From the NCBI RefSeq assembly GCF_024498175.1, contig NZ_CP101823.1:3106987-3170986 (forward strand): DNA of 64,000 nt, given 5' to 3'. Each line of letters opens with the position of its first letter. Position 1 is the stretch's first letter. A program made the translations under genes and the position numbers. Below, piece after piece: positions 50,443-59,703 of this stretch. The DNA is from Haloplanus salinarum (lineage in GTDB: Archaea; Halobacteriota; Halobacteria; Halobacteriales; Haloferacaceae). A model generated the notes under the pieces. That model had not been told where the DNA came from, ran no database searches, and worked only from the letters and a program-made list of their open reading frames with translations.

Positions 50443-52038
50443 ATGCGGATTCTCGGCATCGAGGGGACGGCGTGGGCCGCCAGCGCGGCGGTCTACCGGT
50501 TCGATCCGGCCGCCCCCGATGCCGACGCGGACCCTTTCATCGAGACCGACGCCTACCAGCCCGAGAGCGGCGGCATTCACCCGCGCGAGGCCGCCGAACA
50601 CATGGGCGAGGCCATCCCCGCCGTGATCGAGGCGGCACTGGACGCCGCCGACGGTCCGATCGACGCCGTCGCCTTCTCGCGGGGCCCGGGGCTCGGCCCC
50701 TGCCTGCGGATCGTCGGCACCGCCGCCCGCGCGCTCGCCGGGACCCTCGACGTGCCGTTGATCGGCGTCAACCACATGGTCGCCCATCTCGAAATCGGTC
50801 GGCACGGGTCGGGATTCGACTCGCCGGTCTGTCTGAACGCCAGCGGCGCCAACGCCCACCTGCTGGGCTACCACGACGGCCGGTATCGCGTCCTCGGGGA
50901 GACGATGGACACCGGCGTGGGCAACGCCCTGGATAAGTTCACTCGGCACGTCGGCTGGTCACACCCCGGCGGTCCCAAGGTCGAGGCCGCCGCCGCGGAC
51001 GGCGAGTACGTCGACCTCCCCTACGTCGTCAAGGGGATGGACTTCTCCTTCTCGGGGCTCATGAGCGCCGCGAAGGACGCCTACGACGAGGGTACGCCCG
51101 TCGAGGACGTCTGTTTCTCCCTGCAGGAGACGATATTCGCCATGCTGACCGAGGTGGCCGAGCGCGCCCTGTCGCTGACCGGGGCGGACGAGCTCGTCCT
51201 CGGCGGCGGCGTCGGGCAGAACGCGCGCCTACGGGAGATGCTGTCGACGATGTGCGCGGACCGCGACGCCGAGTTCTACGCGCCCGAGCCCCGCTTCCTC
51301 CGGGACAACGCCGGCATGATCGCGGTCCTCGGCGCGAAGATGTACGCGGCCGGCGCGACGGTCGACATCGAGGACTCGGCGGTCGACCCCAACTTCCGCC
51401 CCGACGAGGTGGCGGTGACCTGGCGGGACGGCGAGTCGGTCGCCATCGACCCCGTGGAGCGGCCGGAACGGCAGGGCGCCGAGGCCGTCGTCACGGTCGG
51501 CGACGAACGCGTGACCAAGCGCCGCCTGCCGAAGGCCTATCGCCATCCGGCCCTCGACGAACGACTCCGCCGGGAGCGGACGGTCGCGGAGGCCCGCCTG
51601 ACGAGCGAGGCGCGACGCCGGGGTGTCCCGACGCCCGTCGTCCGCGACGTGGACGTGCCCGCGGCGACGCTCACGTTCGACCGGGTGGGCGACCGGGACC
51701 TGGCCGCCGCCCTCACGCCCGCGCGAGCCCGGGTGGTCGGCGACCACCTCGCGACGCTCCACGATGCCGGCATCGTCCACGGCGATCCGACGGTACGGAA
51801 CGTCCGCCTCGACGGCGACCGGGTCTTTCTCATCGACTTCGGCCTCGGCTACCACAGCGGCCACGTCGAGGATCACGCCATGGACTGTCACGTCTTCGAG
51901 GGGAGCGTCCGGGGGACGGCCACCGAGTCCGCCGCCGACGCGGCGCTCGCGGCCTTCGAGGAGGGGTACGCGGGACGCGGTGCCGACGCTGTGCTCTCGC
52001 GGCTCCGGGACGTGGAGGGACGTGGGCGGTATCGCTAG
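50443..52038 (+). CDS. Kae1-Bud32 fusion (t6A synthase and KEOPS kinase)
   Basis: A 531-aa fusion. Residues 1-325 are Kae1: iron/metal histidines in LIGVNHMVAHLEIGRH (about 110-117), GPGLGPCLRIVGTAARAL, and GGGVGQNARLREML. Residues about 340-531 are the Bud32 kinase: lysine in ERVTKRRLPKAYRHPALDE, catalytic HGDPTVRNVRL and VFLIDFGLGYHSGHVEDHAMD. Together they belong to KEOPS, which adds threonylcarbamoyl to tRNA A37. The fused form is common in haloarchaea and other euryarchaea. The stop TAG overlaps the stop of the convergent zinc-ribbon gene by 4 nt (CTAG). Confidence 0.96.
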   Translation: MRILGIEGTAWAASAAVYRFDPAAPDADADPFIETDAYQPESGGIHPREAAEHMGEAIPAVIEAALDAADGPIDAVAFSRGPGLGPCLRIVGTAARALAGTLDVPLIGVNHMVAHLEIGRHGSGFDSPVCLNASGANAHLLGYHDGRYRVLGETMDTGVGNALDKFTRHVGWSHPGGPKVEAAAADGEYVDLPYVVKGMDFSFSGLMSAAKDAYDEGTPVEDVCFSLQETIFAMLTEVAERALSLTGADELVLGGGVGQNARLREMLSTMCADRDAEFYAPEPRFLRDNAGMIAVLGAKMYAAGATVDIEDSAVDPNFRPDEVAVTWRDGESVAIDPVERPERQGAEAVVTVGDERVTKRRLPKAYRHPALDERLRRERTVAEARLTSEARRRGVPTPVVRDVDVPAATLTFDRVGDRDLAAALTPARARVVGDHLATLHDAGIVHGDPTVRNVRLDGDRVFLIDFGLGYHSGHVEDHAMDCHVFEGSVRGTATESAADAALAAFEEGYAGRGADAVLSRLRDVEGRGRYR

Positions 52039-52256
52039 TCGGCGTGGATCGGCTGGTGACCCGTGACGCGTCGCTCGTCGACGATCGACCGACACTCCGG
52101 GCAGCGAACGCGTCGGTGGCCGGCGACGGTTCGAACGACCCAGTCGCCGTCGATCGGACTCGTGTGTCCACAGTCGGGGCAGAAAAGCGTCGCCTTGCGG
52201 TCGTCGCCCTCGTCGGTGGACGGCCGCGAGGGCGTGAAGGCGGGGGTGTGTTCCAT
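52035..52256 (-). CDS. Small zinc-ribbon protein, 73 aa
   Basis: The protein starts MEHTPAFTPSRPSTDEGD. It has CPDCGHTSPIDGDWVVRTV and VRCPECRSIVDERRVTGHQ, i.e. two CxxC pairs of a zinc ribbon. It may bind nucleic acid or protein; no function is known. Its start ATG at 52256 follows acidic-linker DNA. The gene ends inside the stop of kae1-bud32, convergent and sharing the tetranucleotide CTAG. Confidence 0.75.
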   Translation of the reverse strand: MEHTPAFTPSRPSTDEGDDRKATLFCPDCGHTSPIDGDWVVRTVAGHRRVRCPECRSIVDERRVTGHQPIHAD

Positions 52257-52335
52257 CGAGTCATTCTTGGTGCCCGAGCCGGATAATCCTGGCGGCTCAG
52301 CGTCTGATACGGACGATAATGAACGATTCGGGCGT

Positions 52336-52353
52336 GTCTGATCGGCGTCAGAC
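52336..52353. promoter_or_regulatory. Inverted repeat upstream of the MoxR gene
   Basis: GTCTGA (52336-52341) and TCAGAC (52348-52353) flank TCGGCG, ending 30 nt before the MoxR start. A further GTCTGA half-site lies at 52302-52307. The position suggests an operator. Confidence 0.35.
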
Positions 52354-52383
52354 CTTTGTCGGCCGCTCCCGTCGCCGGTACCT

Positions 52384-53349
52384 GTGACGGAGATGGACAT
52401 CGGCCAGGCGGCCGCGGTCTGTAGCGACATCGTCGACCGGGTCGGCGAGGCCGTCGTCGCCGACCGGCGGTTCCTCGAGACGGTGCTGACCGGCCTGCTC
52501 GCCCGCGGCCACGTCCTCGTCGAGGACGTTCCGGGGACCGGGAAGACGCTCACGGCCATCGCGTTCGCGGACGCCCTCGGCCTCGAGTTCACGCGCATCC
52601 AGTTCACGCCCGACCTCCTCCCGGGCGACATCACGGGGACGAACGTCTACGACGAACACGAGGGCACGTTTCGGTTCCAGCGTGGCCCCGTGTTCGCGAA
52701 CGTCGTCCTCGCGGACGAGATCAACCGCGCGCCGCCCAAGACCCAGTCCGCGCTGCTGGAGGCGATGGACGAGGGGCAGGTGTCGGTCGACGGCGACACG
52801 TACGCCCTCCCGTCGCCCTTCTTCGTCGTCGCTACCCAGAACCCCGTCGAACAGGAGGGCACCTTCTCGCTGCCCGAGGCACAGCGCGACCGCTTCCTCG
52901 TCAAGGCGTCGATGGGTTACCCCGACCGCGCGGGCGAACTCGAACTCCTCGACCGCCGGAGCAACCGGCGGACGACGAAACCGAGCGTCGGCGCCGCCGT
53001 CGACGCCGACCGGGTGCCCACGCTACGACAGGTGCCCGAGACCGTCCGCGTCGACGACGAACTCCGGGGGTATCTCGTTGACCTGGCCCGGGCGACCCGG
53101 GAGGACGACCGGGTGGCCGTCGGCGTCTCGCCCCGCGGCGTCCAGCGGTTCTTCGAAGCCGCGCGCGCCCGGGCCGTGATCGCCGGCCGTACGTACGTCG
53201 CCCCGGACGACGTGAAGGCCGTCGCCCCGGCCGTGCTGGCTCACCGACTGGTGTTGACCTCCGAGGCGGCCATCCGCGACGTCGACCCGCGGACGGTCGC
53301 CGCCGACGTCCTCGATGCCGTCGAGGTGCCGGCGGCGACGCCCGACTAA
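52384..53349 (+). CDS. MoxR-type AAA+ ATPase
   Basis: A 321-aa MoxR ATPase. Walker A VEDVPGTGKTLTAIAFADAL is near residues 46-65. The segments TPDLLPGDITGTNVY, LADEINRAPPKTQSALLEAMDEGQ and VATQNPVEQEGTFSLPEAQ (sensor 1) are all MoxR hallmarks. MoxR proteins are chaperones that assemble or activate partner complexes, often with DUF58 proteins. The GTG at 52384 and the ATG at 52393 are both possible. Its stop overlaps that of the convergent membrane-protein gene by 4 nt. Confidence 0.93.
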   Translation: MTEMDIGQAAAVCSDIVDRVGEAVVADRRFLETVLTGLLARGHVLVEDVPGTGKTLTAIAFADALGLEFTRIQFTPDLLPGDITGTNVYDEHEGTFRFQRGPVFANVVLADEINRAPPKTQSALLEAMDEGQVSVDGDTYALPSPFFVVATQNPVEQEGTFSLPEAQRDRFLVKASMGYPDRAGELELLDRRSNRRTTKPSVGAAVDADRVPTLRQVPETVRVDDELRGYLVDLARATREDDRVAVGVSPRGVQRFFEAARARAVIAGRTYVAPDDVKAVAPAVLAHRLVLTSEAAIRDVDPRTVAADVLDAVEVPAATPD

Positions 53350-54857
53350 CCGCGGAGGACGCCGAGCAGGACGACCGCTGCCGCGACGGCGGTCACCGCG
53401 CCGAGCAGGGCGCCCTCGGGGAGCGCGACGGCGTCGACCACCCTCGATACCCCCCACGCGGCCCCGACGCCGACGGCGGCGACGCCGACGCTCCCGACGG
53501 TGTGGACGGCCTCGACCCCCGCGTCCGACCGGGGGCCGAGCGCCGCCCGCGCCCCCACGCCGCGGTCGCTCACGTCCCACGCGACGGCCGCGAGGCCGAC
53601 GAGCGCGAAGACGACGGGCGCCGACGCGCCCCCGGCGCCGAGCAACACGGCGACGCTCCCGAGCCCCACCCCCGCGAGCACGCCCCCGCTTCCCCGTGCC
53701 GGCAGGAGGCCGACCCCGCCGGCGACGACGAGGGCGGTCGACAGCCCCGTCACCGCGACCAGCGCGACCAGTGCGACCCCGAGGACGAGTCCCGTCGGCG
53801 ACAGCGCCGTCGCCAGGGCCGACGCCGGCGCCCGGCCGCCCGTGGGGAGGGCGGCGATCAGCGAGCGGACGGTCCCGCCGTCCACCACGGTCGCCGCGAG
53901 GACGGCGCCGACCCCGCCCGCGACCGCCGGCAGGAGGCGCCCGAGCGCCGCCGCCGTCTCGCCCGCGGCCGCTCGAAGGAGGGCGCCGCCGAGGGCGACC
54001 CCGCCGGCGACGACGGCGGCCCAGAGGAGCGCGCCCCGGAGCGCGGGCGACGCGACGAGCCCCGCGAGGGCGGCGACCGGGAGCGTCTCGCGGACCGGGG
54101 GCAGGACCGTCGCCACGCTCCCGGCCGCCGCCAGCGCGCCGTACGTGGCCGCTTCGAGCAGGGCGGCGTCGGCCCGCTCGACCGCCGCCCGCACCGCCTC
54201 CCGGCGCCGGCGGTGTGCCAGTTCCACGACCGGGAGCGTCGACAGCGCCGCCCGCCCGGTGAACGCCGCGGCGGCGACGAGCGCCGCGAACGACACTAGA
54301 CCGACCGTCGGATCGGCCGGCGCCAGCACGGGGTCGATCCCGCCGACGCCGACGCCCGGCGCCGGGAGCGAGTCGAGGACGCCGCGCCGGTCGGCGAGGG
54401 TCGCCCCGAACGCGAGCGTCACCACGGTCGACGACGCCGTCGCGGCGCGCCAGACGCCCGAGACGGCGCCCTCCCCGATTCCGTCGCCCAGCGTTCCGAC
54501 GGCGCCGAGGGCCGCGAGGACCGCCCCGAGCGCGAGGCCGACCGCCGGGAGGAGCGCGAGCGGATCGGACGGCGCGAGCGCCCCCCGGGCGGCGGCGAGG
54601 TGGGCGACCCCGGCGAGACCGGTCACCCCGACGAGCGGCGCCGACAGCGACGCCACGGCGGTCCACACCGGCCGCTCGCGGGCCCGACACAGGACGGCGC
54701 CGCCCAGCGAGCCGCCGGCGACCGCCGCCAGGCCGACGCCGACCGCGGTGGCGTCCCCCGTCCCCGCCGTCAGCGCCAGTCCCCCGACGACGGCCGCGGC
54801 GACGACGGCGCTCGCGGGGCGGGCGGTGCCGGCGCCCGACGACTCCGCGGCGCTCAT
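53346..54857 (-). CDS. Large polytopic membrane protein (DUF7519-like)
   Basis: A 503-aa, Ala/Gly/Val-rich protein with at least twelve hydrophobic segments and no catalytic motif. I believe it is a haloarchaeal family called DUF7519, found beside DUF58 genes, but have not verified this. The first helix is ASAVVAAAVVGGLALTAG. The ATG at 54857 overlaps the DUF58 stop. It is last in a four-gene operon with transglutaminase and DUF58 genes. Confidence 0.7.
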   Translation of the reverse strand: MSAAESSGAGTARPASAVVAAAVVGGLALTAGTGDATAVGVGLAAVAGGSLGGAVLCRARERPVWTAVASLSAPLVGVTGLAGVAHLAAARGALAPSDPLALLPAVGLALGAVLAALGAVGTLGDGIGEGAVSGVWRAATASSTVVTLAFGATLADRRGVLDSLPAPGVGVGGIDPVLAPADPTVGLVSFAALVAAAAFTGRAALSTLPVVELAHRRRREAVRAAVERADAALLEAATYGALAAAGSVATVLPPVRETLPVAALAGLVASPALRGALLWAAVVAGGVALGGALLRAAAGETAAALGRLLPAVAGGVGAVLAATVVDGGTVRSLIAALPTGGRAPASALATALSPTGLVLGVALVALVAVTGLSTALVVAGGVGLLPARGSGGVLAGVGLGSVAVLLGAGGASAPVVFALVGLAAVAWDVSDRGVGARAALGPRSDAGVEAVHTVGSVGVAAVGVGAAWGVSRVVDAVALPEGALLGAVTAVAAAVVLLGVLRG

Positions 54858-56161
54858 CGCCGGCCCCCCGTTCCCGCCCGCAGCGTCCGGGCCAGGGCGG
54901 TCGGCAACTCCTCCTCGCGGTCCCAGTCGACGACGGCCGCCCCGAGGCGTCGCAGCCGGTCGAGACGCAGGCTGCGTTCGAGCGCGACGACCCGCCCGCC
55001 GACCGACGTCCCCGTCACGTCCGGGGCGAGGACGGTCACCTCGTGGCCGCCGGTCCGGGCCGACTCGACGACGTCGGGCACCGCGTCGTCGACGGCCGGG
55101 GTACAGAGGATCACCTGCGCCGACGGGTCGAGGCCGCCGAGGAGTCGGTCGACGTCGCCACCCCCCCGGCCGTCGGCGAGGGCTTCCGTCGCCGGCACCG
55201 CGTCGTCCGGGCCGGTGGCGGCCGCGTTGCAGACGGCCGCGGCGTGGGCCGGGAACCCATCGGCGTCGGAGGGTACCCAGGCGGGGCGGCGTCCGGTGAT
55301 CGGGTCCCGCGTCCCCAGTGCGCCGACGCCGACGTGGTGCCCGTCGTCGCGCAGGACCCCGACCGCGAGCGTGGCCGCGTAGGCCGACAGCGTCGCCCCC
55401 GTGGGGAGCGCCTCCCCCGCTGCGACGTGTGCCGGGTCGCGCGCGTCGATCACTACCGCCACTCTCGCGGCCCGCTGCTCGCGGTACTCGACCGTCGAGA
55501 GCGCCCCCGTCTTCGCGTAGCGACGCCAGTCGATGCGGCCCGCCGGGTCGCCCGGCCGGTAGTCGCGGGTCGCGTGGAACTCGACGCCGGCGCCCCCGGT
55601 GTCGGTCGCCCGCGACCCCGCGAACGCCGTGGCCCGTCGCCGGAGCGGGACGTCGTCGACCTCGACCCGGCAGTCGAACCCCTCGGCGCCCTCGGCCTCG
55701 ACCGACCCCTCGGCCACGACGGTCCCGCCGACCGACTCCGCTCGGAGGTCGACCGGCCCGAACGCGTAGCTCCCGCGGTCCGCGGTCAGCGTGTACTCGA
55801 CGGTCAGCGTCTCGCCACGCCGCAGCGCCGCCCCGCCCCGGGCGTCGCCGTCGCGCACCGCGAGTTCCTCCGGCACCCCGTCGACCACCCGGAGGTCGGG
55901 GATCGCCGACTCGCCGACGTTTTCGACCCGCAGTCGCACCGCGACCGGCTGTCCCGGGAGCGGTCCCTCCGGCCGCACCTCGCGTTCCGCCCGCACCCGT
56001 CCATCGAGGGGGTCGAGCGACGACAGCGCTCCCTGCACCACGAACGCGAGGGGGACGACCCCCGCGAGCATCAGCGTCCGCGTCCCCGTGGCGACGCCCG
56101 CGGCCACCAGCCCGACCGCCGCCGCCACGAGCCCCCGGTATCGGCGGACGCGACGGGTCAC
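54854..56161 (-). CDS. DUF58 domain-containing protein
   Basis: A 435-aa protein. Two N-terminal membrane helices (about 10-45) precede a beta-rich domain. The DUF58 signature RDYRPGDPAGRIDWRRYAKTG is near residue 190, and a VWA-like part follows (RVAVVIDARDPAHVAAGEAL). DUF58 proteins are paired with MoxR ATPases. The start is the GTG at 56161, sharing GTGA with the stop of the upstream gene. Encoded within the transglutaminase operon but opposite to moxR. Confidence 0.88.
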   Translation of the reverse strand: MTRRVRRYRGLVAAAVGLVAAGVATGTRTLMLAGVVPLAFVVQGALSSLDPLDGRVRAEREVRPEGPLPGQPVAVRLRVENVGESAIPDLRVVDGVPEELAVRDGDARGGAALRRGETLTVEYTLTADRGSYAFGPVDLRAESVGGTVVAEGSVEAEGAEGFDCRVEVDDVPLRRRATAFAGSRATDTGGAGVEFHATRDYRPGDPAGRIDWRRYAKTGALSTVEYREQRAARVAVVIDARDPAHVAAGEALPTGATLSAYAATLAVGVLRDDGHHVGVGALGTRDPITGRRPAWVPSDADGFPAHAAAVCNAAATGPDDAVPATEALADGRGGGDVDRLLGGLDPSAQVILCTPAVDDAVPDVVESARTGGHEVTVLAPDVTGTSVGGRVVALERSLRLDRLRRLGAAVVDWDREEELPTALARTLRAGTGGRR

Positions 56162-56835
56162 GACGACCCCTCCAGCGCCGCCCGGAGCCGCCGCCACGGC
56201 CCCTCGGAGTCCCGCGCCGGCGGCTCGTAGCCGGCCACCCGCTCGCCACACGACCGCTCCACGGCACGGAGCGTTCGCCGCACCCGCCGCTCGTAGGCCC
56301 GTTCGGGGTAGAGCCAGGCGTAGAGCCGGTGGTACCACGGGTAGTCGACCGCGGCGGTCGTCGTGAGGAAGGCGGCCGCGTACCGGTCGTCGGTCCACGT
56401 CCCCTCGTCGACGACGGTCGTCGTCCCCTCACCCCCCCGCTCGTCGTGGTGGGCCGCGACGACGACGCGTCGGAGGCGGTCGCGAAGCGGGTCGCCGCCC
56501 GCCCGCCCGTCGCCCGCCACCCGTCGGTCGTGGTGGGTCGTCAGGTCCGAGCCGGTCACCGACGCCCGCCGGTCGGCCGCTTCCCTCGTCCGGTCCGGCA
56601 CCGGGGACGTGTCGTCGCGGTCACCGGCGGCGACCCACGCGTAGAGCAGGCCGAGCACCCCCGTGGCCGCGCCGACGACGAGGAGGGTCAGGCCGGGGTC
56701 GAGTCGGGCGGCGAGCGCCGCCACCGTCCGTCGGAGCGTCGCGGGCACGACCCCGGGCGCGTAGCCGTAGCTCGCCGCGAAGCCGACGGCGACGAGGCCC
56801 GTCCCGACCGCGATCCGTCGGCGGCGCGACGTCAC
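56158..56835 (-). CDS. Membrane protein between transglutaminase and DUF58 genes (DUF7269-like)
   Basis: A 225-aa protein with two N-terminal hydrophobic segments (VGTGLVAVGFAASYGYAPGV and GLTLLVVGAATGVLGLLYAW) and a long charged C-terminal part including YHRLYAWLYPERAYERRVRRTLRAV. Function unknown; I believe it corresponds to DUF7269. The start is the GTG at 56835, sharing GTGA with the stop of the transglutaminase gene, so the operon is tightly coupled. Confidence 0.7.
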   Translation of the reverse strand: MTSRRRRIAVGTGLVAVGFAASYGYAPGVVPATLRRTVAALAARLDPGLTLLVVGAATGVLGLLYAWVAAGDRDDTSPVPDRTREAADRRASVTGSDLTTHHDRRVAGDGRAGGDPLRDRLRRVVVAAHHDERGGEGTTTVVDEGTWTDDRYAAAFLTTTAAVDYPWYHRLYAWLYPERAYERRVRRTLRAVERSCGERVAGYEPPARDSEGPWRRLRAALEGSS

Positions 56836-59615
56836 CGCTCGCCCCCCGATCCGGCCGCCTCGCGGAGCCGTCGGACTGCCTCTCGGACCCGCGCCAGTCG
56901 CCGCTCGTCCGGCGGGTCGCGGCCGTACTCGGCGTCCCGGTACGCCTCGGTCAGCGTCCGGACCGACTCGGCGGGTAGCCCCCGGTCGACGGCGTAGCGC
57001 GCGATTTCGCCGGGCGTTCGGGTGGTCGCCCGCGGCGGCGCGACGAGCGCGACGAACGACCGCCAGCACTCCCGGAGCGTCGGCCGCGTTCCGTCCCCGT
57101 CCGCCGGCGCCGTCCCCCCGCCCGCCCCGGCGGTCGTCCGGCGCTCGTCGTCCCCGGTCGCCGCCGACCGCCCGCGCGCGAGCAGGCCCGTGAGCCACCG
57201 CCACAGTCGCCGGGCGGGGCCGCGGAGCCGGCGCGGATCGAGGGCCGCGAGCGCGGCCAGCCCCTCGGCCGCCACCCGTGTGGGGACGCCGGCGAGCCAC
57301 CGCAGGCCCCGGGCCAGCGCGCGCTCGGCGGCGACGAGCAGTTCGGCGGCGCGGAGACACGCCGCCACCGCCCACGCCGCGAGCGTCGACAGCGCCGTCC
57401 GGATCCGCCCCGCGCCCCCGCGGACCGTGACGCCGCGCCGCCGGAGCCACCACCCGAGGGCGCCGAGGACGACGAGGCCGAGCGCGCCGACGACCGCGGC
57501 GTTGTGGTACAGCCCGTTCACGGTCGTCCGTGCCGTCCCGCCCGCCGGTCCCCGGGCGCGGACGACGGCCGACCCGGCGACCGGCAGCGTCGCGCCGAGC
57601 GTCCCGTTCGCGTCGGTCCGGCCGGCGCGCTCCCCGCCGACGGTCACCGTCGCGTTCGCCACGGGCGTCCCGTTCCGCGTCGTCGTCGCCGTCGCCGGCC
57701 CGCCCGGGAGCGGCAGTCCGAGGGGTGAGTCGACGGCGACGGCGAGCGGTTCGGGGTCGGAGTCGGTCGCCGACGGCGTCCCGTTCGCTCCCGGCGCCCG
57801 GACGCGGAGCGTGGCCGTCGCGTTCGCGTCGCCACGTCGAACCCCGAGGGTGTGGTTCCCGGGGGCCACGCCGGACAGCGAGACCCCGGCGGTCCCGTTC
57901 GCGTCGGTCCGCCCGACGCGCTCCCCGTCGACGGTCACCGCCGCGTCCCGGAGCGGGACGTCCCTGATCGACGCGGCGACGGTGACGCCGCCGCCGGCGA
58001 CGGCCCGCCCCCGCACCGACAGCGTGACGTTCGTGTCGCTCCGGTAGCGTCGCGAGGTGCCGTTCCCGGCCGTCCGCTGGAAGAGCGGGTCCGGCGGGCT
58101 GGCGGCGGCGAGGCGTCGCCGCGCCTCGGCGGTGCCGGCGGGGGGGACGCTCCCCGCCGTCCGTCGTGCCGCGTCGCTCCCCGCCTCGCGCTCGTCGTAC
58201 TTCGTCGCCGACCCGGGCGCCCGTGCCGTCACCGTGAACTCCGCGGCGTATGGGAGGGTCGTCTCCACCCGCCCGTTCGCGTCAGTCCAGCCGACGCGCT
58301 CCCCGTCGACGAACACCGGCGCACCGACCACCGGCGTGTCGTTCTTCTCGACGCCGACCGCGACGTGCGCGCCGGCGACCGCCGAACGGTTCAGCGAGAC
58401 GTCGTACGGTGGCTGTGGGGTCCGGACCGGGAGTCGCCCCGAGCCGGTCGGGTCGAAGCGGACCCACCCCACCTCGGGGAAGTAGGCCTCCACCCAGGCG
58501 TGCCCCCGGTCGGCGGTGACGAGATAGCGGTCCTCGCCGACCGCCTCGCCGGGGGCGTAGCCGACGACGTACCGCGCCGGAATCCCCTGTGTCCGCAGCA
58601 TGACGACCATCGACGTGGCGTAGTACTGGCAGTAGCCCGACTCCATCTCGAAGATGAACTGGTCGGCGATGGGCTCGCCAGCCTCGTGGCTCGCGTTCAG
58701 CGAGTAGGGCTTTCGCCGGAGCCAGTCGCGCACCCGCACCGCGGTGTCGTACGGCGTCTCGGCGTCGGCGGTCAGGTCGTCGGTGAGGGCACCGACCCGT
58801 TCGGGCGTCGCCGCGGGCACCTGCGTGTAGCGCCGCTCGAGCGCGGGCGGGTAGTCGGTGCCCGCGGCGCGCAACCGCTCGGGCGACCGGGGCGGCGCCG
58901 AACTCCGCACCCGGTAGGTCGTCCCCGCGGCCAGCGCCTCGGTCGTGCGGACGCCCCCGAGCGTCGACGCCTCGACGCCGACGCTCCGGTTCGGCACCGT
59001 GACCCGCTCCGGGCGCCACGCGGTCGGCAGCGACGACGAGCGCCGGAGCAGGGTGACGCGGGCGGTCAGCTCCGAGCCGTCCGCGACCGCTCCCGCGGTG
59101 GGCACGTCCCCCTCGGTGGCCCGCCACTCCGGCGAGCGCTCCCACGCCGACCCCGTATACCGGCCGTACGCCGCCTGCCGCCAGTAGGCGTTCCGCGGCG
59201 CCTCGACGACGAACTGCGGGGTCCGCGCCAGCGGCCCGCCCGACGGCCGCGTCGAGCCGATCCGCGCCCGCTCGGGTGGGGTCGAGAGGTCGACGCCGCT
59301 CGGCGATCCGCCGGCGAACGCGCCCGGCGACGGTCCCGGCGAGTCGCCGCCCGGTTCGCTCCCCGGCGTTCGCTTCGCGTCGGCGGTCCCCGTACCGGTC
59401 GTCGTTGCGGTCCGCGACCCGTCGCCCGGCGTTCCCGTGCTCGGACCGGCGTCGCCGTCGCCGCCCGCCCCGCCCAACCCGGCCGCGGGGAGGAGGGCGG
59501 CGGCGACGACGAGCGCCAGCACGGCCGCCAGCGTGACTGCGAGCTCCCCGTACTCGATCCCGCCGTGACCGCTCGACGGTGGGTCGTCCGCCTCGTCGCG
59601 CCCGGGGTCGCTCAT
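56832..59615 (-). CDS. Transglutaminase-like membrane protein with three Ig-like repeats
   Basis: A 927-aa protein. A membrane helix (about 24-46) is followed by a Thr/Gly-rich linker and a transglutaminase core with the triad Cys near 328 (GYCQYYATSMVVMLRTQGIP), His near 370 (RGHAWVEAYF) and Asp near 384 (RFDPTGSG). Three Ig/CarboxypepD-reg-like repeats follow (DGERVGWTDANGR, DGERVGRTDANGT, GGERAGRTDANGT). A second membrane helix lies near 710-730 and the C-terminus is DUF4129-like. Such proteins occur with MoxR/DUF58. The start ATG at 59615 is preferred to a long upstream frame. Confidence 0.9.
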   Translation of the reverse strand: MSDPGRDEADDPPSSGHGGIEYGELAVTLAAVLALVVAAALLPAAGLGGAGGDGDAGPSTGTPGDGSRTATTTGTGTADAKRTPGSEPGGDSPGPSPGAFAGGSPSGVDLSTPPERARIGSTRPSGGPLARTPQFVVEAPRNAYWRQAAYGRYTGSAWERSPEWRATEGDVPTAGAVADGSELTARVTLLRRSSSLPTAWRPERVTVPNRSVGVEASTLGGVRTTEALAAGTTYRVRSSAPPRSPERLRAAGTDYPPALERRYTQVPAATPERVGALTDDLTADAETPYDTAVRVRDWLRRKPYSLNASHEAGEPIADQFIFEMESGYCQYYATSMVVMLRTQGIPARYVVGYAPGEAVGEDRYLVTADRGHAWVEAYFPEVGWVRFDPTGSGRLPVRTPQPPYDVSLNRSAVAGAHVAVGVEKNDTPVVGAPVFVDGERVGWTDANGRVETTLPYAAEFTVTARAPGSATKYDEREAGSDAARRTAGSVPPAGTAEARRRLAAASPPDPLFQRTAGNGTSRRYRSDTNVTLSVRGRAVAGGGVTVAASIRDVPLRDAAVTVDGERVGRTDANGTAGVSLSGVAPGNHTLGVRRGDANATATLRVRAPGANGTPSATDSDPEPLAVAVDSPLGLPLPGGPATATTTRNGTPVANATVTVGGERAGRTDANGTLGATLPVAGSAVVRARGPAGGTARTTVNGLYHNAAVVGALGLVVLGALGWWLRRRGVTVRGGAGRIRTALSTLAAWAVAACLRAAELLVAAERALARGLRWLAGVPTRVAAEGLAALAALDPRRLRGPARRLWRWLTGLLARGRSAATGDDERRTTAGAGGGTAPADGDGTRPTLRECWRSFVALVAPPRATTRTPGEIARYAVDRGLPAESVRTLTEAYRDAEYGRDPPDERRLARVREAVRRLREAAGSGGER

Positions 59616-59670
59616 GCTCGATTCGTCCGAACCGTCGGCGGCGACGAGCAAAACCCTGTTCCCGAGCCGA

Positions 59671-59682
59671 AACGATTTATCC
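59671..59682 (+). promoter_or_regulatory. TATA box for the DUF5808 gene
   Basis: AACGATTTATCC is centred about 27 nt before the ATG at 59704, a leaderless arrangement. Confidence 0.5.
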
Positions 59683-59703
59683 CGGGGAGCCGTACCGCTC
59701 CCC

